Notes under the pieces: generated by a model
Told to the model about the DNA's origin: nothing
What the model saw: only the letters and a program-made list of their open reading frames with translations
The model's database searches: none
Assembly (NCBI GenBank): GCA_016938235.1
Contig: JAFGVA010000128.1
Span: forward strand, 1-63,171
Origin: Bacteroidales bacterium
GTDB lineage: Bacteria > Bacteroidota > Bacteroidia > Bacteroidales > UBA10428
Reading direction: 5' to 3'
Length of the DNA stretch: 63,171 bases
Translations under genes and position numbers: made by a program
In this document: positions 8,420 through 17,539 of the stretch, piece after piece
How positions within the stretch are numbered: position 1 is the stretch's first letter
How the letters are laid out: the number at the start of each line of letters is the position of its first letter

Positions 8420-9146
8420 TGCTTTCCAGTATTTGTTTTTCGATGGCCTGCATTTTGGGAACAAGCACTTTCTCTTCAATTCTGGAATGATCGTTTAAAT
8501 CTCTTTCCAACCGGAATAATTCAAATAGAATAGCATTCGATAAAGTATAATCGGGAATGGGAGGCAGGTATTTAATAATCAGATTTTTTAAATCATATAA
8601 TTTATCCTCAACGTTATCGTGATCATCGGCATATTTGCTTATCGATTCTTTATTTACCAGTTCAACAATGTCGCCTGTTATAGTGTTGCTGTAATATGCC
8701 TGATCAATTTTCAATATGTATGGATGCACTTCTTTTTCTTCCTTTTCGATATGATTGAAAAGATCTTTTTTATATTCTGCAAAGAAATTCCTTATTAACT
8801 GGAATGATTTTTTGTTTTCAGATGGAGCAAGTTCATATAAATTATTAATCATTTGCTCAATCTGAGGCATTTTAAAATCTAAATAAAATACGTGCGAACG
8901 TTTAATGTAATCAACAATTAACTTTAAAGGAAAATTTTGTAATTCTGCTTCAGGAAAGTAGTTTTTATCAAGAAAAGAATTTACAATTTCGAGGAAAAAT
9001 TTAAGATTAACCTCTTGTTTTTCACAAATTTGCTCTACTGTTATATCCCCAAAACCAAGTTGAATACCAAACCTGTTTAATATAGGCAATAACAAGTAGT
9101 TATTATGAATGGCATCTGATAGTTTTGTGCCTGCTTTAATATTCAT
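8409..9146 (-). CDS. Hemerythrin-domain protein (RIC/ScdA-like)
   Basis: 245 residues. The N-terminal 60 residues resemble the small helical domain of RIC/ScdA (YtfE) iron-centre repair proteins ('LLLPILNRFGIQLGFGDITVEQIC'), although the CC pair usual there is missing. The rest is a hemerythrin-like four-helix region with spaced ligands: His in 'KRSHVFY', 'NHIEKEEKEVHP', 'DDHDNVEDK', and 'NDHSRIEEKVLVP', enough for a di-iron site. Likely function: binding iron/oxygen or NO and helping to repair damaged Fe-S centres, or sensing for the coupled LuxR regulator. The start is preceded by a strong promoter-like box only 10 bases away, implying a very short leader. Confidence 0.85.
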   Translation of the reverse strand: MNIKAGTKLSDAIHNNYLLLPILNRFGIQLGFGDITVEQICEKQEVNLKFFLEIVNSFLDKNYFPEAELQNFPLKLIVDYIKRSHVFYLDFKMPQIEQMINNLYELAPSENKKSFQLIRNFFAEYKKDLFNHIEKEEKEVHPYILKIDQAYYSNTITGDIVELVNKESISKYADDHDNVEDKLYDLKNLIIKYLPPIPDYTLSNAILFELFRLERDLNDHSRIEEKVLVPKMQAIEKQILESNEY

Positions 9147-9155
9147 TTTTATTTA

Positions 9156-9163
9156 CAAAGGTA
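9156..9163 (-). promoter_or_regulatory. Putative -7 box (TACCTTTG) for the hemerythrin/LuxR pair
   Basis: On the minus strand TACCTTTG exactly matches TAnnTTTG, with its last G only 10 bases before the ATG at 9146. Transcription would start within a few bases of the start codon, so the mRNA may be leaderless or nearly so. Confidence 0.45.
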
Positions 9164-9358
9164 TTGAGCTTAAACAAAAAACCCACTATTTGGTTACATA
9201 TAATAAGGATCTATTTTAAAATGTGTTTGAAATAGCCTAAATTTGTTTAGTGCCTGTTTAACCTTACTCTCAACAATATTAATTAATACTGCGCTTTGTA
9301 TGTATTGCAAAGACTGTTTATTGGTATGCTATTTACTAAATCTTAAAAATTAACCGGA

Positions 9359-10012
9359 ATGTTTAAAGAAATAAATCTGATAGGTGTTAAAGGTAAAGTA
9401 AAAGTTAATTCTGATGGTACTGAAATAGTTTACAATGATAAAGTTGTCAATCAGTATCACTTAAAATCAAAAAAACATACCAAAGGCTATATGTGTTGTT
9501 CTATAGAAGGAAAACAATTCTATGTTCACCGTTTAGTTGCCGAAGGCTGGGTAAAAAATACTCACCCATTAACACAAAAGCTGGTTTTGCACAAAGACTG
9601 CGACACCATGAACAATAATCATAAAAACCTTTCCTGGGGGGATACAAAAAAATTACACCATAACCGTATCATGTCAAATATTCCTGGTGCCGGTGTTAAT
9701 GCAAATTTGTTAGCTTACCGCGGTAGTTCAACAATTTCTTACGATGAAGCTATTAAAGTAGCTGCCAGGCTCGATAATGGAGAAACAGCCAGGAATATTG
9801 CAAAAGAGTATGATGTATCTGAGATGTCAATTATAAGAATCCGGAAAAGGTATTGTAAAAACAAAGTGGCTTCTCCACGTTACTCCAACGATGTTAAAAA
9901 AATTGTTGTTCAGCTTAAACAGAAACACTCGTACAAACGTGTTGCCGAAATTACCGGCATCAGGTATGAAACCGTAATTAAATGGTGCAAAAATGCTGAG
10001 CCTGTTAATTAA
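9359..10012 (+). CDS. HNH endonuclease with C-terminal helix-turn-helix segments
   Basis: 217 residues. Residues about 40-105 fit a phage/homing-type HNH nuclease: 'YVHRLVAEGWV' then 'LVLHKDCDTMNNNHKNLSWGD', with His78, Asn86/87 and Asn90 in the usual ββα-metal positions. Residues 125-165 ('SYDEAIKVAARLDNGETARN', 'DVSEMSIIRI') and 175-212 ('KKIVVQLKQKHSYKRVAEIT', 'RYETVIKWC') are two helix-turn-helix units of the kind used by homing endonucleases for site recognition. It sits alone between chromosomal genes, with no intron, intein or phage genes nearby. It may be a solitary mobile endonuclease or a domesticated DNA-binding protein. Confidence 0.82.
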   Translation: MFKEINLIGVKGKVKVNSDGTEIVYNDKVVNQYHLKSKKHTKGYMCCSIEGKQFYVHRLVAEGWVKNTHPLTQKLVLHKDCDTMNNNHKNLSWGDTKKLHHNRIMSNIPGAGVNANLLAYRGSSTISYDEAIKVAARLDNGETARNIAKEYDVSEMSIIRIRKRYCKNKVASPRYSNDVKKIVVQLKQKHSYKRVAEITGIRYETVIKWCKNAEPVN

Positions 10013-10014
10013 AA

Positions 10015-11349
10015 TTACTCCAACTCTTCAGATATCTTTTTAAGTATCTGATTATTCTTTAGGTACTCATTGTCTTTCGTGTAACCCAGCTCTAAAGCCC
10101 TTGCAATATTTTTCATTGCTTCGGTTTTATTGCCTAATACATATAACGATTCGGCCTTAATGGCATAATATGTATCGTTTTCAGGATAGGCCAAAATAAG
10201 GATTTCAGCAGCTTCAAGACTTTTATTATAGAATTTTTCTTTAACTAATTTTCGGTTTATTTCCCACAGTAAAATTCCAATATGCGCCCTGGCGCGATTT
10301 GCTGCATGTTGCAGGTATATGCTATTATCGGAAGTCGAAATTTCGTTGAGTTTATTTATTGTCCCTTCCCACCATTTTAAAGATTTGAAACCATCTGTCT
10401 GATTATTGGTTTGCATAAGGATACCACGAACAGCATTACCAAATTCAATCTTAAGCGAATCTTCCAGTCGGATGCTTTTTTCAAACTCCTTTAACTGAAG
10501 CGTAAAGCTTTTCTCGTTTGATAGATTCTGCATTTCGGTAGTATAGTTTCTGTCAATAAAGCTCAGATTTTGCAATATCCACAGCGAGTTTATAAATTCC
10601 GAAACCGACTTGCTCTTTTCAAGCGCTTCTTCTTCAAGTTCAATGTATTCAGACTCAAGAAACTTATTACCTGTTATTTGTGATAACTGATAGCACAATG
10701 CACGCTCAAATGCAGTATCGGAAGGCCAGCCATGTTCCTCATCCGTTGTTATAAACTGGAACGGATATCCGCTTCTCCACAATGTATTTGCCATATTCAA
10801 CCCTTCGGTAAAGTTGAAATCGGCATTGCCCACAACTCCCGAATAAATCCAATCAGGTACCGAAAATGGTTTATTTCCGACCGGATAAAAAGCACCGGTG
10901 GCTATCAGGCCTTTTGCTTTTCTGAAATTCTGTGCATAATAATAAGCAAAGCGGCTTCCCCCGGAAAATCCCGAATACAAAATCAGGTTTTCATCAACCG
11001 GAAATTTTTCCAGAGCATCTGAAATCATAGCATGAGCTGCAAGAGTATTATCTTCAACTGGTCCGTTTTTCGAATTATAAGAACATGCAAGAATAATGTT
11101 GTATTTATCTGCCAGGGTTGAATATTGTTCAACTGCCTTTTTCGCCCGGGCAGAAGGATCAAAAAGAAACAATACAGGGTATTTTTTCCCAGTGGAAACA
11201 GTATCGGGCAAATAAACACAATAAAACTGCTCCGGTTGTTGTTCACATTGTATCGAATCGTTCAAACGGTAAAAAACCTTTTCATGAGAATGAACACACC
11301 CTGAAAACAGGAATGCCTGAAAAAAAAACAATATTTGTAACAATTTCAT
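10015..11349 (-). CDS. Alpha/beta-hydrolase (esterase-like) lipoprotein with TPR-like tail
   Basis: The start at 11349 gives 444 residues with a lipoprotein signal ending 'FLFSGC' (Cys18); a longer frame to 11466 would only add residues before the signal. The N-terminal half is an alpha/beta hydrolase of the PHB-depolymerase/dienelactone type: 'PVLFLFDPSARAKK', nucleophile elbow 'GFSGGS' (Ser about 129) and a late histidine in 'TTDEEHGWP'. The C-terminal 200 residues are helical with at least one TPR ('AESLYVLGNKTEAMKNIARALEL'). Likely an outer-membrane-attached esterase of unknown substrate. It diverges from the B12 riboswitch, 120 bases away. Confidence 0.78.
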   Translation of the reverse strand: MKLLQILFFFQAFLFSGCVHSHEKVFYRLNDSIQCEQQPEQFYCVYLPDTVSTGKKYPVLFLFDPSARAKKAVEQYSTLADKYNIILACSYNSKNGPVEDNTLAAHAMISDALEKFPVDENLILYSGFSGGSRFAYYYAQNFRKAKGLIATGAFYPVGNKPFSVPDWIYSGVVGNADFNFTEGLNMANTLWRSGYPFQFITTDEEHGWPSDTAFERALCYQLSQITGNKFLESEYIELEEEALEKSKSVSEFINSLWILQNLSFIDRNYTTEMQNLSNEKSFTLQLKEFEKSIRLEDSLKIEFGNAVRGILMQTNNQTDGFKSLKWWEGTINKLNEISTSDNSIYLQHAANRARAHIGILLWEINRKLVKEKFYNKSLEAAEILILAYPENDTYYAIKAESLYVLGNKTEAMKNIARALELGYTKDNEYLKNNQILKKISEELE

Positions 11350-11469
11350 TATTAGAATATTTGACAATGAAATTAGCACTATTTTCTCGCTAAATAAAAC
11401 TTCATTTTTTGTAATCTGAATATTTTCATTTAAAATTGCATCACGATGGTGCTCATTCCAATTCATTGG

Positions 11470-11625
11470 AAAAGCTTAAAAGGGAATCGGGTGTAAATCC
11501 CGGACAGTTCCCGCTGCTGTGAGCTCCAAGACTTTCAGGCAATCAATGCCACTGTTCGTCAGCCGACGTACGGGAAGGCGCCTGAAAGGGAGCGAGTCAG
11601 AAGACCTGCCATCTGGAAATTTCAT
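11470..11625 (+). ncRNA. Cobalamin riboswitch
   Basis: Diagnostic blocks in order: AAGGGAATCGGGTGTAAATC at 11480 on, CCGGACAGTTCCCGCTGCTG, GTGAGCTCC, then GGGAAGGCGCCTGAAAGGGA and the B12-box GAGTCAGAAGACCTGCC ending at 11610. After it CATCTG (11611-11616) can pair with CAGATG near 11648, a possible expression platform that would control the BtuB-like gene starting at 11732. Adenosyl- or methylcobalamin binding should switch off the downstream uptake genes. Confidence 0.95.
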
Positions 11626-11731
11626 TATGTAGCTTTCGGGAGAAAAGCAGATGATGGTTGCCTCAAAAACAATCTTTTATCTTACTAACTCCAAAAGTTG
11701 CAAGTGATTAGTTTGAATTTAATCATTTGTA

Positions 11732-13627
11732 ATGCAACTTAAAGGTATATTGTTATTCATTATTGCCTTGGCAGGCAGTAGCATAAACTGTCAGATTACC
11801 GACAGTGTTTTTGTTATTCAGGAAGTGGTTGCTAAAGGACCCCGCTTTGGAAAATATACACTGGGAGCAAATGTTTCCCCGATAGATTCATCTATTCTTC
11901 AACTTTATCAAACAAATTCGGTTGCTGAAATTCTGAATTTCCAAAGTCTGGTTGCAATTCATACATACGGGCCCGAAGGATTGGCAACAGTTAGTATGAG
12001 GGGGGGTAGTTCCCGTCACACAACAATAATCTGGAATGGTTTTAACCTGCGCAACGCCTCCAGTGGTAGTATAAATTTCTCTGTATTATCGGCAGGATTT
12101 GTCGATAAACTGGATGTTCAAATGGGGGGAGCATCAACAATGTATGGCAGCGGGGCAACTTCGGGTTCGATTTTCATTACAAACAGCCTGAAACTGGGAG
12201 AAAAAAAACCAATTGCCGTTATTAACCTCGATTTGGGAAGTTATAATACAAAAAACTTTATTGGAACAGTGGGAATTCAATCCCAAAAATTCTCGACCCG
12301 CATTAAACTGGGCCTGCAATCATCCGATAACGATTTCAGATTTTTGAATATTGGCAACATTACAGACACCCTGAAACATGCTGCTTACGAAAGATATTCT
12401 CTGGCCTGGCAAAATACTTTCAAAACAGGCAATAAATCAAAACTTGAAACAGACTTATGGTATTCCAGCCTGAGCAAAGATATTCCGGCTTTAATCTCTG
12501 ATACAAAAGACGGGAAAACACATCAGGACGATGACAATTTAAAAATGGCTGTTAATTATTCAAGCTACAACAATCATGGATCCATCAGGATGCGTTCGGG
12601 ATATTTTTTTGATCGCACACAATATTTCGATCCCGAAGGTACAGTAAAAGAAAGCCTGAATCAGTCTTTCTCTGTCATTAATGAAATAGAGACCAGAATA
12701 AAAATAGCCAACAACCACAGCCTGAACCTGGGATTAAATCACACCTACGAATATGCTCAATCGAAATCGTATGTGGCAGATACCGGTAGAAACAGAATAT
12801 CGGTATATAGCAGATATGATCTGGCATTTTTCGAAAACAGGCTTCGGCTATCACCCGAAGGAAGAAAAGAATTTGTGCCGGATGAAAAGATTCCCTTTGT
12901 TTACTCTCTGAGCGGAACCTTCGAAATAATTAGCGGACTAACGATAAAAACGCTATTTGCCAAACATTATGCGCTGCCTGTTTTTAATGACCTTTACTGG
13001 AGTGAAGATGCATTTGCAAAAGGAAACCCTGCTCTTAAACCGGAATTCGGTTACAATAAAGAAATTGGATTGTCATATATTTATCATACACCAGATTTAA
13101 ATCTCGATCATAACCTAACCCTATACCGGAATAAAATTGTAGATCAGATAATCTGGCTTCCGGATAGTACTTCGAAGTATACACCACAAAATATTAAGTT
13201 CTCAGATACCAGAGGTCTGGAGTTTTCAGGTAAAATGACAAAAAAAATCTCCCCGATTAGTATCCATACAAATTATCTGTATGGCTACACCAATGCCCGG
13301 TTGTACGATAGCATAAATGACCCGGATCCTACTCAAAAATCGTATGTTCCAAAGCATAAAGCCTCATTAACAGCGGGGATTTCATATAATCAAATCAGCT
13401 TTTACTACACTCAAAGCTTTTATAGCAAAAGACAAATTAATGCCATGAGAGAACTTGATGCCTACAGTATCTCAAACATCCACTTTAACTATTTATTCAA
13501 AATTAAGAATATGGGCTTTTCAGCATCTTTCAAAATTAAAAACCTGTTTAACACCAGCTACCAGATTATGAATGGTTGGGCACAACCCCTGCGAAACTAT
13601 AGCATAGGAATAAATCTAAATATCTAA
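11732..13627 (+). CDS. btuB: TonB-dependent vitamin B12 receptor (BtuB-like)
   Basis: 631 residues with a signal peptide (to about residue 20) followed by a TonB-box-like stretch 'DSVFVIQEVVAKG'. The plug spans about 40-150: 'VAEILNFQSLVAIHTYG', 'SMRGGSSRHTTIIWNGFNLR', 'MYGSGATSGSI'. The rest is a 22-strand-type barrel ending in an aromatic-rich strand ('NYSIGINLNI'). No carboxypeptidase-like N-terminal domain is present, so it is the classical BtuB/FepA type, not SusC. The substrate is assigned from the cobalamin riboswitch directly upstream and the BtuG-like gene 11 bases downstream. Energy comes from TonB/ExbBD encoded elsewhere. Confidence 0.92.
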   Translation: MQLKGILLFIIALAGSSINCQITDSVFVIQEVVAKGPRFGKYTLGANVSPIDSSILQLYQTNSVAEILNFQSLVAIHTYGPEGLATVSMRGGSSRHTTIIWNGFNLRNASSGSINFSVLSAGFVDKLDVQMGGASTMYGSGATSGSIFITNSLKLGEKKPIAVINLDLGSYNTKNFIGTVGIQSQKFSTRIKLGLQSSDNDFRFLNIGNITDTLKHAAYERYSLAWQNTFKTGNKSKLETDLWYSSLSKDIPALISDTKDGKTHQDDDNLKMAVNYSSYNNHGSIRMRSGYFFDRTQYFDPEGTVKESLNQSFSVINEIETRIKIANNHSLNLGLNHTYEYAQSKSYVADTGRNRISVYSRYDLAFFENRLRLSPEGRKEFVPDEKIPFVYSLSGTFEIISGLTIKTLFAKHYALPVFNDLYWSEDAFAKGNPALKPEFGYNKEIGLSYIYHTPDLNLDHNLTLYRNKIVDQIIWLPDSTSKYTPQNIKFSDTRGLEFSGKMTKKISPISIHTNYLYGYTNARLYDSINDPDPTQKSYVPKHKASLTAGISYNQISFYYTQSFYSKRQINAMRELDAYSISNIHFNYLFKIKNMGFSASFKIKNLFNTSYQIMNGWAQPLRNYSIGINLNI

Positions 13628-13638
13628 TAATTATAAAA

Positions 13639-14715
13639 ATGAAAAATCTAAAAAAACACGTTTCCGCACTTATTGGTATAGCTTTAATTGCTCAAATTTT
13701 TACTTCCTGCGATAACAAAGAGGAAGTTAAGGGGGAATATACAAATGGAGTATACATAGTAAACGAAGGCAACTATGGAAGTGCCGATGGCTCGTTAAGT
13801 TTTTACAGTTACGATTCCGACTCGGTATACAACGATATCTTTAAAGCAAAAAACGGAGATCCTCTTTGGGATGTATTACAATCAGTTACAACTAGCGGCG
13901 ATAATATTTACATAGTAGTTAATAATTCAAATAAAATTGATGTTGCCGATAAAAATACCATGGAGTATAAGGGTTCCATCGAAAATGTAACATCACCAAG
14001 ATATTTGGTAACAAAAAACAACACAGCCTATGTTAGTTGCTGGGGAGATAACTCCATTAAAATTATTGATCTGAATACAAATGCTATTGCAGGAACAATT
14101 ACTGCAAATGGAAGTGGCCCTGATAAAATGCTTATTAACAATAATTATTTGTATGTTGTAAATACAGGTGGCTGGGGTAACGACTCTACAGTAACAATTA
14201 TTAATACTGAAACCAATGAAGTAGAAAAGTACCTTAATGTTCCCTACAATCCGAAAGATATTGTAATGGACAATTCTGGTAATATCTGGGTTCTTTCTTT
14301 TGGTATGGTTAGCTATGCAGAAGATTTTTCAACTATTTCGCTGTCACCATCAATGCTATATAAAATTGATCCTGCTACCAACGAAGTGGTATCACAGGGA
14401 GAATTATTTGCCGACCAGCACCCTGCTCATCTCGAAGCTAATGACGAGTCAAACACATTATATATAGGAGGCGGATATACCTTTGTCGGAATTTATAAAA
14501 TAGAAATTGCCGGTAATAATTTAACGCTTTCACAAATTGCCAATGATTTTGCTTACGGGTTAAACTTTGATGCAAAAAGCAATGCTCTTTTTGTTAGCCT
14601 TTCAGGCAATTATACTTCAGCAGGCACAGTAAAAAGGTATGATACCGATGGAAATCTTTTAGGTACATACAGTTGTGGTATTGGTACAAGCGGAGCATTT
14701 AAAAACACAAAGTAA
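13639..14715 (+). CDS. BtuG-like beta-propeller lipoprotein
   Basis: 358 residues with a lipoprotein signal ending 'IFTSC' (Cys about 26). The body has repeated YncE/DUF5074-like blades: 'YIVNEGNYGSADGSLSFYSY', 'NKIDVADKNTMEYKGSI', 'NSIKIIDLNTNAIAGTI', 'STVTIINTETNEVEKYL', which predict a propeller. In Bacteroides thetaiotaomicron the similar BtuG captures corrinoids at the cell surface with very high affinity and hands them to BtuB. Position right after the BtuB-like gene, behind the B12 riboswitch, supports the same role. No ABC transporter genes (btuCDF) are in the window. Confidence 0.87.
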   Translation: MKNLKKHVSALIGIALIAQIFTSCDNKEEVKGEYTNGVYIVNEGNYGSADGSLSFYSYDSDSVYNDIFKAKNGDPLWDVLQSVTTSGDNIYIVVNNSNKIDVADKNTMEYKGSIENVTSPRYLVTKNNTAYVSCWGDNSIKIIDLNTNAIAGTITANGSGPDKMLINNNYLYVVNTGGWGNDSTVTIINTETNEVEKYLNVPYNPKDIVMDNSGNIWVLSFGMVSYAEDFSTISLSPSMLYKIDPATNEVVSQGELFADQHPAHLEANDESNTLYIGGGYTFVGIYKIEIAGNNLTLSQIANDFAYGLNFDAKSNALFVSLSGNYTSAGTVKRYDTDGNLLGTYSCGIGTSGAFKNTK

Positions 14716-14745
14716 TTTATTATTAGCCATAATAAATCTTAAAGG

Positions 14746-15465
14746 ATGATGCAAAAAGCATTCTTTAACTGGAGCGGAGGCAAAGATTCAGCCTTCGCTC
14801 TTTATCATGTTTTAAACGAAGGTATTTTTGATATTCGGTATTTGTTAACTACCATAAATAGCGAATATAAAAGAATCTCGATGCATGGTGTTCGGGAGGA
14901 ATTGCTGGTAAAACAGGCAGAATCTCTGGGACTTGAGCTTTTAAAACTCTATATGCCTGAGTTTACTTCAATGGATGAGTATAATTCTGTTTTAACCGAA
15001 AGCATGAAATCACTAAAAGCTGAAGGTATTGAAACAGCTGTTTTCGGCGATATTTTTCTGCAGGATTTACGTGATTACCGTGAAAACAAACTGGCTGAGG
15101 CAGGAATAAAAAGCATTTTCCCGATTTGGAAAAAAGACACACAAAAACTGGTTCGTGACTTTATTGATACCGGGTTTAAGACCATAATTACCAGTGTGGA
15201 CGAAAGGTTTCTTGATAAAAGTTTTGCAGGAAGAATAATTGATAATACCTTTTTAAAAGATCTGCCCGCAAATGTAGATCCTTGTGGAGAAAACGGAGAA
15301 TTTCACAGTTTTGTTTTTGATGGGCCAATATTTAAAAAAGCTATTCCCTTTTCGATAGGAGAAAAAACATACAGAAAATACAAGCAAAACAACAATAAAG
15401 TACCAGATACCGGTTTTTGGTATTGCGATATCATTCCTGAAAAAACAGGCAACTTTGTAAAATGA
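14746..15465 (+). CDS. Dph6-family ATP-pyrophosphatase (adenine-nucleotide alpha-hydrolase fold)
   Basis: 239 residues. The PP-loop 'WSGGKDSA' is at residues 9-16 and the family signature 'DPCGENGEFHSFVFDGP' sits near residue 185-201, both typical of the diphthine-ammonia-ligase-like family. Bacteria have no diphthamide, so the bacterial reaction is unknown; an ATP-dependent amidation or similar step is plausible. The gene is the third of the B12 riboswitch operon (30 bases after the btuG-like gene), which points to a corrinoid-related task such as modifying or amidating imported corrinoids. That task is inference from context. Confidence 0.85.
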   Translation: MMQKAFFNWSGGKDSAFALYHVLNEGIFDIRYLLTTINSEYKRISMHGVREELLVKQAESLGLELLKLYMPEFTSMDEYNSVLTESMKSLKAEGIETAVFGDIFLQDLRDYRENKLAEAGIKSIFPIWKKDTQKLVRDFIDTGFKTIITSVDERFLDKSFAGRIIDNTFLKDLPANVDPCGENGEFHSFVFDGPIFKKAIPFSIGEKTYRKYKQNNNKVPDTGFWYCDIIPEKTGNFVK

Positions 15466-15538
15466 ATTCTTTTAAAATAATAAACGAAGTTTTATTTTTT
15501 CATCATCTTTTCTATATTTAAATACTTTTAAGAAAAGT

Positions 15539-17521
15539 ATGAGAAAAATAGTCTCCCTCGTTATAGTTGCGATTCTCTTTCAAACTATTGTTCGTGCTAC
15601 TGAAACAGCAGATATTCCCTTTGCTAAAAATGGAATAATTGACATTAGCAACCGGAACTTCGATAAAGAATATATTGCATTATCCGGTGATTGGGAATTT
15701 TTTTGGGATACTTTATTAACACCTCAGCAGATACCTGAATTCCTTTCAGAAAATGAAACAGCCTATATTCATGTTCCTGCATCGTGGAATACCAAAAAAG
15801 GCGGTTCTTATTCAAAAAAGGGGAAAGCCACCTACCGTTTAAAGTTTAAGTCTTCCGGTGAAAAAAAGACTTATGCAATCAGGCTTCATAATTTTTTCAC
15901 ATCGGCAAAGGTTTGGTTCGACGGAGATTTAATTTACCAGGCAGGTAAACCAGGTTTCAGCAAAAAAACAACCAAGCCCGATTATCTTTTCCAGGAAGTT
16001 CCTTTAGTTTTTGAGAAAGATATTACCGAACATGAACTTGTAATTCAAATTGCGAATTATCACCATACCCGATCAGGTATTGTTAAAGATTTGTTTTTTG
16101 GCAGTTATAATGAGTTAACACATCAGTCAAAAGCATGGCTAATACTCAACCTTCTCATAATAGGTATCATTTTATTTATAAGTTTTAATCACTTACTCAA
16201 CTTTTTCTTATACAAAAACGAGGTTACCAATTTGTATTTTGGAATACTTTGCCTGATTATGATTGTCCGCAGTATTTCAACCCAACAACGAATTATTACA
16301 TTTGTTTTTCCGAATATCAACTGGGAACTCCTGTTCAAAATGGACAATTTCTCCGGATTTGGTACTATTCCGCTATTTGCCATTTTTCTGTATATATTAT
16401 TTAAGCAGGACTTCCCTCGTATCTTTTTAAATATCTTAGTATCAATTGGTGCTATTATTACTGCGATTGTATTTTTTACACCTCAAATAATTTACGGTAG
16501 ACTCCGCATGATATTTGAACTCTATGTTCTGGTTGGCGGATTATCCCTAACATTTTATATTATTCTGCGTGCTGCCATACGCAAAAGAGAAGGAGCTTTG
16601 CTTACTTTTATCGGATTTTTTATTCTTTATGCTACAGCAATAAACGATGTACTTATAAGTATGGGACTAATTCACTCCGTTGAGGTGGCACCTATTGGAC
16701 TGGTAACATATATGCTGGTGCAGTCCTTCGTACTTTCAAGAGGTTCGGCTCTTGCCATTATTGAAAATAAAAAACTGGGGCTTGAACTTCAGAAAGAAAA
16801 AGAATTATTGGAGAATAGGGTTGCTGAGCGTACAAAAGAATTAGAAGAAAGAAACCTTGAAGTTATAAACCAACAGGAAGCCATAAAACATCAGTCGTGG
16901 TTAAACGACAGTCTTGCCCGAGTTAATGTTATTCTAAATGAATATAACAAGAGCAGTATTGAAGTATTGTCACAAAATCTCCTAAGCGAAATACTTGATT
17001 TAGTAAATGCCCAGGTTGGAGTTGTTTACATTATCAATACTGACGATGAAAACCCCGTATTAAACCTGGCTGCTTCGAAAAATGCAAATGCCGAATTGTT
17101 ATCAAAGAAAACAATAGAACCCGGCCAGGGTTTATTGGGTGCCTGTTTCCTCGATCAAAAACTCAAAACATTCGAAAACGTTGGCGAAACATATATAAAA
17201 CTTGATTCAGGTCTTGGTGAAATGCACCTGAAGAACATTGTTCTGCTGCCTTTAGAGACAAACAATATCCCCATTGGAGTTATTGAAATTGCCTCGTTTA
17301 AAAAGCTAACTAATGATTACTTAGAATTATTAACAAAAGTTTCAGAAAGTATATCATCAACAATCCAGTTTATTCGCCTGAACAATAAAAACCTGTTTCT
17401 ATTAGAAGAATATAAACAAAAGCAGGAAACACTGGATATCAATGAAATGGAAATGCTACAGCAACTTGAAGAACTGCAATCTTTAAAAGAACAGATGGAA
17501 CAAATGAATAATAAAAATTAA
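15539..17521 (+). CDS. 7TM-DISM sensor with GAF domain and no output domain
   Basis: 660 residues: signal peptide (1-20), a periplasmic jelly-roll like 7TMR-DISM extracellular domain (about 30-190; 'LSGDWEFFWD', 'VPASWN', 'TYRLKF'), seven membrane helices (about 198-405), a coiled coil (about 410-455; 'ENRVAERTKELEERNLEVIN'), a GAF domain (about 465-605) and a second coiled coil to the end. Most proteins of this type end in a histidine kinase, GGDEF or PP2C domain; here the chain simply stops after 'LKEQMEQMNNKN'. It would pass an extracellular signal to another protein through its coiled coil. It follows the B12 operon by 73 bases, probably with its own promoter. Confidence 0.85.
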   Translation: MRKIVSLVIVAILFQTIVRATETADIPFAKNGIIDISNRNFDKEYIALSGDWEFFWDTLLTPQQIPEFLSENETAYIHVPASWNTKKGGSYSKKGKATYRLKFKSSGEKKTYAIRLHNFFTSAKVWFDGDLIYQAGKPGFSKKTTKPDYLFQEVPLVFEKDITEHELVIQIANYHHTRSGIVKDLFFGSYNELTHQSKAWLILNLLIIGIILFISFNHLLNFFLYKNEVTNLYFGILCLIMIVRSISTQQRIITFVFPNINWELLFKMDNFSGFGTIPLFAIFLYILFKQDFPRIFLNILVSIGAIITAIVFFTPQIIYGRLRMIFELYVLVGGLSLTFYIILRAAIRKREGALLTFIGFFILYATAINDVLISMGLIHSVEVAPIGLVTYMLVQSFVLSRGSALAIIENKKLGLELQKEKELLENRVAERTKELEERNLEVINQQEAIKHQSWLNDSLARVNVILNEYNKSSIEVLSQNLLSEILDLVNAQVGVVYIINTDDENPVLNLAASKNANAELLSKKTIEPGQGLLGACFLDQKLKTFENVGETYIKLDSGLGEMHLKNIVLLPLETNNIPIGVIEIASFKKLTNDYLELLTKVSESISSTIQFIRLNNKNLFLLEEYKQKQETLDINEMEMLQQLEELQSLKEQMEQMNNKN

Positions 17522-17539
17522 AGTAGTTTTTGTATTGCT

